NCBI GenBank assembly: GCA_025359105.1
Contig: JANYHK010000072.1
Span: 1 to 41,625, forward strand
From: Myxococcales bacterium
GTDB taxonomy: Bacteria; Myxococcota_A; Polyangia; Polyangiales; Polyangiaceae
Direction: 5' to 3'
DNA length: 41,625 nt
The stretch's first letter is position 1. Every line of letters starts with the position of its first letter. Both the position numbers and the translations under genes were made by a program. The notes under the pieces are model-generated. The model did no database searches. It was not told the DNA's origin and saw nothing but the letters and a program-made list of their open reading frames with translations. Shown in pieces: positions 26,423 through 33,552 of this stretch.

Positions 26423-28513
26423 TCACGAAGGCGGCGACGAGGGACGGCTGGGGGGTGGCCGGCTCTGGGGGAAGTCGCTCGTGCGGCCCTCCGGTACCCG
26501 GCCGAGGGCACGCGCGCGGGGGGCGAGGGCGTGCACGTCGAGGGCGAGGCGGAGCGAGCCGTCGCCGCGGACGATGGCGCCCGCGAAGGGGCCGAGCGCC
26601 GCGACGAGCGGCGTGAGCGGGCGGACGAGCACCTCCTCGGTGTGGCCCACCGCGTCGACGCCGATCGCGATCTCGGCGGGCGCGCCACCCTCGCCGTCGT
26701 CGAGCGCGACGTCGAGGGCGTACGCGGCGCGCTCGTTGGGGCGCGCCTCGAGGCACGCGGCGAGGTGGGGTACGCGCTCGGCGTCGGCGCCGTCGTTGGT
26801 GCGGACGCGGCGCAGGTTCGTCGCGGCGATGGCGTGCTCTACCCCGGCGGCGGTGACCCAGAGGACGTGCGTGATGCCGGTTTCGATCGGCACCTCGACG
26901 CGCGCCTCGAAGCCCAGACCGTGGCGGCTCGCCAGGCGGATGACGCCGCCCAGGCGCTGCACCGCGCTTTGGGCGATCTCGAGGCCGATGCCGCGACCTG
27001 CGAGGAGATCGGTGCTCTCGCGGGTGGAGAATCCCGGCAGGAAGAGAAGAGCGAGCAGCGTGTTGTCGTCGGCGGCCCCCGCGATGGCTTCGGTGACGGC
27101 GCCGGTCTCGACCGCGCGGCGCCGGATGGCGTCGACGTCGACACCCGCCCCGTCGTCGGCGATCGTGAGGAGCAGTCGGCTCGCGGTCTTCCGCGCCGAG
27201 AGGGTGATGGTGCCGACCGCGGGCTTGCCGAGGCTCTCGCGGACGCCGGGCGGCTCGACCCCGTGTGCGACGGCGTTGCGGGCGAGGGTCATGCACGCCT
27301 CGACGAGCGAGTCGGAGACGCGGCGATCGATCGTCTCGTCGGCGCCGTGCGTCCGCACGACGACGATGCGCTGGGCGCGGCGGGCCTCGGACTCCACCGC
27401 GGTCGCGAGACGCGCGAACATGCGCTTGAGCGACGACTGCCGCATCGCCGACAGGTGCTGCCGCGCCTCGCGCATCGCGCCCTTGAGCGACTGGCCGCGC
27501 GCGCGCATCTCGTTGGCCTGGGACTCGACCGACTCCCCGATCGCCGAGAGCGCCGCGCCCGCACGCTCGATCTTGCGCAGCGCCGCGGCAGGCGCGCCCC
27601 ACGGCCGCGGCGGCCCGATGAGCCGGAGCGCCTCCGACAAATCGGCGCGCAGACGGCGGAGCTCGCGCGCCTCGAGCTTCGCGCGCTCGCCGCTGCTCGC
27701 GATCTGCTCTTGCACGAGGCCCACCTGCGCGATGCGCTCGAGCACGCGGTCGACCGACTGCGCGTCGACGCGAATCGTCGCTTCCTCGATGAGGACCGAG
27801 CGCGGCCCGTCCTCCGGCGCGCTCGAGCGGGTGGCGGGCGCCGCGGGGACCGAGCTCGCGCGCGCGCGCGGGCGGCCGCCGCGCAGCGTGTTCAGCGCGG
27901 ACTCCGGCTCGTCGAGCAGGCCGCCGAGGACGCTGCGCCACTTGGCGACCTCGAGGAGCGCGGCCGACGCGGCCACCGCGCCGCCGGTGCCGGCCTTCAG
28001 CCACTCTTCGAGGCCGTGGCAGAACCAGCTCATCGGCTCGTCGCCGACCGCGCTCGCCGCGCCCTTGATGGTGTGCACGTGCCGGTAGATGTCGTGGACG
28101 GCTTCGTCCGCGTCCCCCTTGAGCCCCAGCGCCTGGTCGATGCGCGCGAGGCGGTCGGCGAGCTCGGCGACGTACTGCGTGCGTACGAGCGGGTCCAGCG
28201 ACACCGGCGCGAGATCCTCGGGCGGCGTGGGCCACTCGGCGACCACCCCGGACAGCCCGGCAATGAGCCGCTCGATGGCGACCCTCACGATGGCGCTCGC
28301 CTCGACGATCGCGGTCTTGTCGCCTCCGAGCATGCGCCGCTCGAGGCGCTGCAGCGCGGCGGCCAGCTCCCGCTCGCCGGAGAGACCCGCCGAGCCCTTC
28401 AGGGCGTGCACGGCCCTGCGGGCGGCGTCGAGATCGCTTCCCTCCATGTTCGGGAGGTGGCGCTGGAGCTCCTGCGTCAGGAGCCGGAGGAGCTCGGGAT
28501 CGCGCGCCGTCAA
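26423..28513 (-). CDS. CheA-type histidine kinase with two HPt domains
   Basis: 696 residues. HPt 1 has AVHALKGSAG (His36) and HPt 2 has HVHTIKGAAS (His147). A Pro/Ala linker is followed by a helical dimerisation region (about 250-380). The ATPase domain (about 385-545) has ARNAVAHG (Asn413), IADDGAGVD and GRGIGL (507-511). The C-terminal about 150 residues form a CheW-like domain. No fused receiver is present. It is cytoplasmic. The TTG start at 28513 overlaps the receptor gene stop as TTGA, so the two are translationally coupled. It lies in the order cheW-like, receptor, cheA-like, rimI-like. No CheR, CheB or CheY is encoded next to it, so phosphate acceptors must lie elsewhere. Confidence 0.92.
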   Translation of the reverse strand: MTARDPELLRLLTQELQRHLPNMEGSDLDAARRAVHALKGSAGLSGERELAAALQRLERRMLGGDKTAIVEASAIVRVAIERLIAGLSGVVAEWPTPPEDLAPVSLDPLVRTQYVAELADRLARIDQALGLKGDADEAVHDIYRHVHTIKGAASAVGDEPMSWFCHGLEEWLKAGTGGAVAASAALLEVAKWRSVLGGLLDEPESALNTLRGGRPRARASSVPAAPATRSSAPEDGPRSVLIEEATIRVDAQSVDRVLERIAQVGLVQEQIASSGERAKLEARELRRLRADLSEALRLIGPPRPWGAPAAALRKIERAGAALSAIGESVESQANEMRARGQSLKGAMREARQHLSAMRQSSLKRMFARLATAVESEARRAQRIVVVRTHGADETIDRRVSDSLVEACMTLARNAVAHGVEPPGVRESLGKPAVGTITLSARKTASRLLLTIADDGAGVDVDAIRRRAVETGAVTEAIAGAADDNTLLALLFLPGFSTRESTDLLAGRGIGLEIAQSAVQRLGGVIRLASRHGLGFEARVEVPIETGITHVLWVTAAGVEHAIAATNLRRVRTNDGADAERVPHLAACLEARPNERAAYALDVALDDGEGGAPAEIAIGVDAVGHTEEVLVRPLTPLVAALGPFAGAIVRGDGSLRLALDVHALAPRARALGRVPEGRTSDFPQSRPPPSRPSSPPS

Positions 28514-29295
28514 CCGCGCCCCTGGTCGTTTCCGTCGCCATCGCCGTCACCGTCGTCGAGGAGGCGGCCGAGCGGCTCGAGCATCGGCCGGAGCGCGCCC
28601 ACGACGATGCCGCGGGGCACCTTGCCGCTCAGTTGCGACAGCGCGAGCACGAGCGCGCGCGCGTGCTCGGCGGCCTCGGCGATTGCGCGAGACGTCTCGG
28701 GATCGCTGCCGGTCGCCTTCTTCATGCGGTCGCCCATCTCGGCGAGCGCGCGCTCACCTTCGACCGCGAGCGACGCCGCGCGCGCGGCGTCCTGCGTCGC
28801 CTCGGTGGACGTCTCACGCACGCGGTCGATCTGCGCGCTCACCTGCGCGAGCTCGCCCACGCACTCGGCCAGGCCCCCGGCGATCTCGCGGGCGGCATCT
28901 CCCCCGCGCGACGCGTGCTCGCGCACCTCGTCGGCCACCAGCGTGAGCGATTTTCCGGGGCCCTCGCCGAGGCGGGCTCCCTCGAGGCCGGCGTTGAGCG
29001 ACGAGAGCCCGAGGCGGTCGAACGTCTCCACGATCTTCTTCGCCGCCGCCGCGATCTCGCCAGCGCGAACGCTGATGGCGCGCGCGCGGTCCTGCGCGGC
29101 GTCGACCGACGCGCGCTGCTTCGCCAGGCTCGACGCGATCCGCTGCGCCGCCTCCGCCGCGTCACGCGAGCCGGCGAGCGCGCGCCCGTGGGCCGTCCAG
29201 AGGGCGTTCTCTTCCTCGACGGTCCGCCCTCCCTGGCCCACCTTCGCCGTGCGTCGGAGGAGCTTGAAGAGACGCCGCTTGGGCTCGCTCGGCAT
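28510..29295 (-). CDS. Soluble methyl-accepting chemotaxis-type receptor
   Basis: 261 residues from ATG 29295 (MPSEPKRRLFKLLRRTA). The protein is one long helical coiled-coil hairpin. Its tip (about 94-130) reads LGLSSLNAGLEGARLGEG followed by LVADEVREHA, the kinase-contact region of chemoreceptors. No transmembrane segment or HAMP domain is present, so it is cytoplasmic, as in the FrzCD type. The basic N-terminal segment (KRRLFKLLRRTAK) may serve as a membrane or DNA contact. The C-terminus ends in a GDGDGDGNDQ-type acidic tail. It is coupled to CheA by TTGA and follows the CheW-like gene after a 46-bp gap that holds a repeated hairpin. Confidence 0.88.
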   Translation of the reverse strand: MPSEPKRRLFKLLRRTAKVGQGGRTVEEENALWTAHGRALAGSRDAAEAAQRIASSLAKQRASVDAAQDRARAISVRAGEIAAAAKKIVETFDRLGLSSLNAGLEGARLGEGPGKSLTLVADEVREHASRGGDAAREIAGGLAECVGELAQVSAQIDRVRETSTEATQDAARAASLAVEGERALAEMGDRMKKATGSDPETSRAIAEAAEHARALVLALSQLSGKVPRGIVVGALRPMLEPLGRLLDDGDGDGDGNDQGRG

Positions 29296-29310
29296 GGGAG
29301 ATCGATGATA

Positions 29311-29341
29311 CGGGCAAACGACGTGGGCGACCCACGAGAAG
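29311..29341. repeat. 31-bp dispersed hairpin repeat, copy 2
   Basis: 29 of 31 bases match 19370-19400. Here the hairpin is perfect: GTGGG-CGA-CCCAC. It starts directly after the stop codon of the CheW-like gene and ends 15 bp before the receptor gene, all on the minus strand. It could partly terminate transcription inside the operon or stabilise mRNA. Confidence 0.75.
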
Positions 29342-29734
29342 CTACGCGCGCGGGCGTCCGGCCCACGAGCCTGCCTGCAAGCGCGCGTAGATCCCCGGCA
29401 AATCGAGCGGTTTGGCGATACGCCCGTCGTGGCGGACGCTCGCGCCGTCGCCGGCGGCTTCGAACGTGCCGCTCGACACGACATCCGCCCCCACGATCCC
29501 TATCGGCTCGCCGAGGTAGGAGATGACGAGCATCGCCGAGCGCGCCAGGCCGATCGAGACGACGGGAAGGATCGTGCCCTCGTAGAGCGTGATGCCGACG
29601 AGGTCCACATGCGTCCCCGGAACGCGCGCCACCTCGGGCAACGGCGCCACGCGCTCGGCGACGTGCGCGGGCACGAAGTACAGGTGCGAGCCGTCGTCGA
29701 GGACGATCCCGCCGCGCCGAGGCTCGAGCGTCAT
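29342..29734 (-). CDS. CheW-like coupling domain protein
   Basis: 130 residues from ATG 29734. Pattern of a CheW domain: SHLYFVPAHVAERVAPLPEVARVPGT, then VDLVGITLYEGTILPVVSIG, then VISYLGEPIGIVGADVV. CheW links receptors to CheA. The first beta-strands of a full CheW seem reduced, so it is a short variant. It is first in the operon and divergent from the zinc-peptidase gene. Its start is 56 bp from that gene, with TACGAT and GCTAAGTT boxes available for the two directions. Confidence 0.8.
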   Translation of the reverse strand: MTLEPRRGGIVLDDGSHLYFVPAHVAERVAPLPEVARVPGTHVDLVGITLYEGTILPVVSIGLARSAMLVISYLGEPIGIVGADVVSSGTFEAAGDGASVRHDGRIAKPLDLPGIYARLQAGSWAGRPRA

Positions 29735-29772
29735 CCAGGCGATCGTACCAAGAGCCTCACCCGCCGAGTTCG

Positions 29773-29780
29773 GCTAAGTT
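29773..29780 (+). promoter_or_regulatory. GCTAAGTT -10-like box before the zinc peptidase gene
   Basis: GCTAAGTT ends 9 bp before the ATG at 29790, again implying a very short leader. There is no Shine-Dalgarno in between. Confidence 0.4.
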
Positions 29781-29789
29781 CGAGCCCCC

Positions 29790-30650
29790 ATGCGATGGAA
29801 CGAAGACCAGGAGCTCAGCACCGACATCGAGGATCGCCGCGGGAGCGGGGGTGGCGGCGGCGGTTTCAGCGGAGGACGCCTTGGCTGCGGCGGGCTCGTC
29901 ATCGTCGGCATCCTCTCGCTCCTCTTTCGTACGAACCTCTTCGCCTCGCTCAGCGATGGCGACGCGCCCTCCGCGCCGCGACCGTCGCAGCCGCGCGCGC
30001 ACACGCCCGCCGACGACAAGCTCGTCCACTTCGTCTCCTTCGTCCTCGACGACGTGCAGGAGACCTGGACCCGCGAGCTTCCCCACGCCGGCGCGACCTA
30101 CAGCCACGCCAAGCTCGTGCTGTTCACGAGCGACGTCCGCTCCGGGTGCGGCTTCGCCGAGACGGCGATGGGGCCGTTCTATTGCCCGGCCGATCAGAAG
30201 GTCTACATCGACCTCGGCTTCTACCGCGAGCTCGAGACGCGCTTCGGCGCGCCCGGCGAGTTCGCCAAGGCCTACGTCATCGCGCACGAGGTCGGGCACC
30301 ACGTGCAGAACATCCTCGGCGTCGAGGAGAGCGTGCGTCGCAAGCAGCGCGGCGCGCCCGGCACCAAGAACGAGCTGTCGGTGCGGATGGAGCTCCAGGC
30401 CGACTGCTTCGCCGGCATCTGGGGCCACTCGACGCGGCAGCGTCACCTCCTCGACCCGGGTGATCTCGAGTCGGGGCTCGCCGCCGCGGCCGCCGTCGGC
30501 GACGATCGCCTCCAGAAGCAGGCGACCGGCCACGTGAACCCCGAGCGCTGGACGCACGGCTCGTCGCGTCAGCGCGCGTACTGGTTCAAGCGAGGCTTCG
30601 ACACCGGCAAGGTCGCCGAGTGCGACACCTTCAACACGCCGGGTCCGTAG
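29790..30650 (+). CDS. Neutral zinc metallopeptidase of the YpfJ family
   Basis: 286 residues. The N-terminus is cytoplasmic and Gly-rich (MRWNEDQELSTDIEDRRG, then a GGGGGF run). It is followed by one membrane segment at about 34-53. The peptidase domain carries the zinc motif AHEVGHHVQN (His166 to His170) and the family signature ELQADCFAGIWGH, which supplies the third ligand region. There is also a VYIDLGFYREL strand. Length and layout match YpfJ/KPN_02809-type proteins, whose biological role is unknown. The catalytic site faces away from the cytoplasm if the single membrane segment is oriented N-in. The gene converges with the PH-like protein gene; the gap contains a large palindrome. Confidence 0.92.
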   Translation: MRWNEDQELSTDIEDRRGSGGGGGGFSGGRLGCGGLVIVGILSLLFRTNLFASLSDGDAPSAPRPSQPRAHTPADDKLVHFVSFVLDDVQETWTRELPHAGATYSHAKLVLFTSDVRSGCGFAETAMGPFYCPADQKVYIDLGFYRELETRFGAPGEFAKAYVIAHEVGHHVQNILGVEESVRRKQRGAPGTKNELSVRMELQADCFAGIWGHSTRQRHLLDPGDLESGLAAAAAVGDDRLQKQATGHVNPERWTHGSSRQRAYWFKRGFDTGKVAECDTFNTPGP

Positions 30651-30730
30651 TGTGCTGACCCCCTCGCGATGCTTCGCACTCGTGCTGCGCACGAGAGGAA
30701 AAATGCCTGACCCGAGGCTGACGATTGGTA

Positions 30731-30854
30731 GGTGGCTGGTGGTTTTCGTCGAGAGCAAGCGATGGCGTTGGCGGGATGAGGAGACGTACTTCCTGTACGT
30801 TGACGAATCCCGACGACGCCAGCGCGCCGCTATCGGCGAAAAACACCAGCCACC
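30731..30854. repeat. 124-bp imperfect palindrome between convergent genes
   Basis: The outer arms GGTGGCTGGTG (30731-30741) and CACCAGCCACC (30844-30854) are perfect complements. The middle blocks TGGCGT (30763-30768) and CGGGAT (30772-30777) pair with ACGCCA (30816-30821) and ATCCCG (30807-30812). The centre is ACGTAC-TTCCT-GTACGT (30784-30800). All blocks share one symmetry point near 30792. The right arm ends at the stop codon of the minus-strand gene (30855). A separate CTCGTG-CTGCG-CACGAG hairpin lies at 30679-30695. It resembles a MITE/REP-like element or a structured RNA, and it may terminate both convergent transcripts. Short open frames inside it are not convincing genes. Confidence 0.8.
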
Positions 30855-31733
30855 TTAGGGCAGGTACTGCTGTGCCGGGGGGAGCGTGTCGGCCTCGCGG
30901 TTGAACACCGCGCGGGTCGTGATGAGACCGAGCTCTCCGCCGTAGCCCATGGCCGCCGGAACGCGCGCCCGTGCGCCGTTGCCGAAGACGAGGTTGAGCG
31001 CGATGGTGCGCTTCCAGTAGCTCGGGTCCATCTTGTGGTTCTGGTTGGCGAGGTGGTTCATGCCCGCCGCCACAGCCGCGCCGATCGCCGCGCCGAGGAG
31101 GCCGCCGCCGCCGCCGCTCGACTTCTGGCGCTCCGCCTCGATGTTGGCGAGCTGGTTCAGGTGGAACTGCTGAACCTGCCCCTTGCCGCTGATCCAGATG
31201 AGGCGCCGGTTCGTGAGGATGTGCGCCTTCGGGTTGCGGCTGTTCACCGTGAGGCCGAGGACGATGAAGATGACGCCGATGAGGACGATGAGCAGGAGCG
31301 CGCCGACGACGAGGTTGATGATCATCTCCATCGTGTAGTCGTGCTTGCGAAACCAGATGACCCGCTCACCCGGCTCGAGGGGGATACCCATCACCGTCGG
31401 CCCGCCGGCGCCCGCAGGCGCGGGCCCGTAGCCTTGCGGCACCATCTGCTGCTGCGGCTGTCCAGAGGGCGGGCCGTAGCCCTGCGGCGCCTGCGGTCCA
31501 GACGGCGGGCCGTAGCCTTGCGGCGCCTGCGGTCCAGACGGCGGGCCGTAGCCTTGCGGCGCCTGCGGTCCAGACGGCGGGCCGTAGCCCTGCGGCGCCT
31601 GCGGTCCAGACGGCGGGCCGTAGCCCTGCGGCGCCTGTTGCCCGGGAGGCTGCCCTTGCGGGCCCTGAGGTGCTCCCGGAGGCCCGTATCCCTGCGGCCC
31701 CCCCGGAGGCCCGTATCCGCCTTGACCTTGCAT
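30855..31733 (-). CDS. Membrane protein with Pro/Gln/Gly repeats and a bacterial PH-like domain
   Basis: 292 residues. Residues 1-105 are low-complexity and rich in Gln, Gly, Pro and Tyr, including five 12-residue units of the type QAPQGYGPPSGP. A PH-like (bPH2/YdbT-like) region follows: LEPGERVIWFRKHDY, then a hydrophobic membrane segment (about 135-165), then HILTNRRLIWISGKGQVQQF and HLNQLANIEAE. A Gly-rich hydrophobic stretch (GGGGGLLGAAIGAAVAAGM) may be a second membrane-interacting segment. It probably sits in the inner membrane with a disordered N-terminal tail. It is downstream of the second Ser/Thr kinase (49 bp) and could be its substrate or partner; that is inference. Confidence 0.8.
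   Translation of the reverse strand: MQGQGGYGPPGGPQGYGPPGAPQGPQGQPPGQQAPQGYGPPSGPQAPQGYGPPSGPQAPQGYGPPSGPQAPQGYGPPSGPQAPQGYGPPSGQPQQQMVPQGYGPAPAGAGGPTVMGIPLEPGERVIWFRKHDYTMEMIINLVVGALLLIVLIGVIFIVLGLTVNSRNPKAHILTNRRLIWISGKGQVQQFHLNQLANIEAERQKSSGGGGGLLGAAIGAAVAAGMNHLANQNHKMDPSYWKRTIALNLVFGNGARARVPAAMGYGGELGLITTRAVFNREADTLPPAQQYLP
31461..31637. repeat. 36-bp tandem repeat encoding QAPQGYGPPSGP
   Basis: Nearly five 36-bp units differing at single bases (mainly TTG/CTG for one codon). The high identity points to recent expansion and probable length variation between strains. Confidence 0.9.
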
Positions 31734-31782
31734 GGATCGGGACGCTACCGGCGTTCGATTTGCGGCGCAACGGTGGGCAGGG

Positions 31783-33390
31783 CTACCTGTCGAAGGGGTT
31801 CGTGCGGACGAGGGGATCGCTGGTCGGCGCCGACTTCACCGAAGTGCCGCGACCCCCGGGCCCGCGCGACCATGACGGCCACGACGAGGGCTTGGGTGCG
31901 GGCGCGGCGCTGGGCGCGGGCGCGGGCGCAGGCGCGGGCGGCGCCACGACCGCGGCCGCCACGGGGGCCGGCGTAGGATCGGCGGCCGGCGGAGCCGGAT
32001 CGGCGACAGGCGGCGGCGGCGGAATGGGATCCTCCACGTGCGGGGACGGGGGCGGGAGCGTCGCCACCTTCGGCGGCAAGGTTGCGCTCGCATGGCCGCC
32101 GGTGAGGACGCTGCGATCGACGAGAAGCAGCGCCGCGGTGCCGAGGGCACCGAACACGAGGAGCGCGACGACGAGGGCGGCAACGACGTTGAAGGAGCTG
32201 CGCGGCGGCGCGTAGGAGCGGTAGTTCGGCATCGGCGGCGCGGAGCGTGCCACCGGCGGCGTCGAGCCGTCGGCTCCCACGAAGAGCGGGTTCATCCCCG
32301 CCGCGCTTGGCGTCTCGACGAGCTCGGCGACGTACGGAGAGATCGCCTGCTGCGTAGGGGCGTCCAGGTTGGCGTTCCACACGTCCGGCCCGCCGGACAC
32401 CTCGGCGCCCACGACCTCCGCGACGGCGTCGGGCGTGGACGAGATGCCCTCACGCGCGAGGATGAGCGCGTCTTGCATCGCGCGCGCGCCCGGCCAACGG
32501 TCGGTCTTCTCGAAGGCGAGCGCGCGGTCCACGAGGTCGACGATGCACCGTGGGAGCTCGGGGCGCACGGTGGCGATCGACGGCACCGGCTCGGTCATGG
32601 CCGCGAGGAGCTCCTCGTTCACCGTGTCGGCGCGACGGGGCGCCTTGCCCGTGAGCATCGCGTAGAGGAGCGCACCGCACGCGAAGACGTCGGTCCGCGG
32701 GTCGACATCGGCGAAGCGGCCGCGCGCGAGCTCGGGCGACATGTACTGGGGCGTGCCCATCGGCGCGCACACGAGTGTCGCGCCGCTCTGCTGGTTCAGC
32801 TCGGCGACGAACGCGCTCCCGAAGTCGATGAGCTTGACGCGGCCGTCGCGGAGCACGAACACGTTCTTCGGCGTGACGTCGCGGTGCTGGATGCCCTGCG
32901 CGTGCGCCGCGGCGAGGATGTCGAGGACGCGGTCGGTGACCTTGCAGGCTTCGTCCATCGCGAGGGGCCCGGACGACTGGGCGAGGCGCTCCTCGAGCGT
33001 CTGCCCCTCGAGCAGCTCCATGACGAGGAACGCCGAGCCGTCCTCGGCCACGTCGTCGTCGAGCACGCGCACGACGCCCTCGTGGGGGACCCCGTTGGCC
33101 GCGTAGCCTTCGCGGAGGAACGACGCGCGCACCGACGGCTCGACCGACAGCTCCGGGTGGAGCATCTTGACGGCCGCCCGGCTGCGGTTGCGGTGGGTCG
33201 CCACGTAGACCGCCGCCGTACCGCCGGCGCCGAGGAGCGAGTCGAGACGCCACTTGCCTCGCACCACATGTCCCACGCGCCCCTTGGCGCGCTCGAGCGG
33301 CCCAATTTGGACGTCGCCACCGGCACTTACACCGGGAGTGGCGGCCAGCGCGGGGGCGTCGATCAAGGGCGATGCGTCGGGTTGGCTCAT
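31783..33390 (-). CDS. Membrane-anchored Ser/Thr protein kinase with variant HRDVTP loop
   Basis: 535 residues from ATG 33390. Kinase domain about 45-315: glycine loop GAGGTAAVY (54-62), Lys75, HRDVTPKN with Asp171, IDFGSA with Asp189 and GTPQYMSPEL. In the catalytic loop the usual HRDxK lysine is Thr173. This variant recurs among myxobacterial kinases and need not abolish activity. A linker with Pro leads to one transmembrane helix (about 410-430, VVAALVVALLVFGALG). The C-terminal tail (about 440-535) is Pro/Ala-rich and ends in a basic, Ser-rich segment (SRGPGGRGTSVKSAP). It is co-transcribed with the PH-like membrane protein downstream. A 162-bp gap separates its start from the receiver/DUF4388 gene. 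Confidence 0.92.
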   Translation of the reverse strand: MSQPDASPLIDAPALAATPGVSAGGDVQIGPLERAKGRVGHVVRGKWRLDSLLGAGGTAAVYVATHRNRSRAAVKMLHPELSVEPSVRASFLREGYAANGVPHEGVVRVLDDDVAEDGSAFLVMELLEGQTLEERLAQSSGPLAMDEACKVTDRVLDILAAAHAQGIQHRDVTPKNVFVLRDGRVKLIDFGSAFVAELNQQSGATLVCAPMGTPQYMSPELARGRFADVDPRTDVFACGALLYAMLTGKAPRRADTVNEELLAAMTEPVPSIATVRPELPRCIVDLVDRALAFEKTDRWPGARAMQDALILAREGISSTPDAVAEVVGAEVSGGPDVWNANLDAPTQQAISPYVAELVETPSAAGMNPLFVGADGSTPPVARSAPPMPNYRSYAPPRSSFNVVAALVVALLVFGALGTAALLLVDRSVLTGGHASATLPPKVATLPPPSPHVEDPIPPPPPVADPAPPAADPTPAPVAAAVVAPPAPAPAPAPSAAPAPKPSSWPSWSRGPGGRGTSVKSAPTSDPLVRTNPFDR

Positions 33391-33552
33391 GGTGTTTCTC
33401 GGCAGTTTTCGGGGCGGTTGGCGCCCGCACGGTCCGTCATACGGGGCCCCGGAGGCATTCTTCCCCGCTTCGTCTCAGACCAATCTCAAGACGCACCTGG
33501 ACGGCGTTTGTCGCACCCATGTTTGGACGCCGCTCGGTGGCCGGCGTCGGCG

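Noticed and set aside
22371-29308. Long antisense frames over the unknown, TPR/peptidase and CheA genes
   Set aside because: Compositional shadows with Arg- or Val-rich sequence and no motifs; the opposite strand has well-supported domains.
30652-30858. Short open frames on both strands through the palindrome
   Set aside because: They exist because the palindrome lacks stops; no initiation signal or protein-like pattern.
31461-31637. Possible CRISPR-like array of regular 36-bp units
   Set aside because: There are no spacers: the units are contiguous and encode an in-frame peptide repeat.
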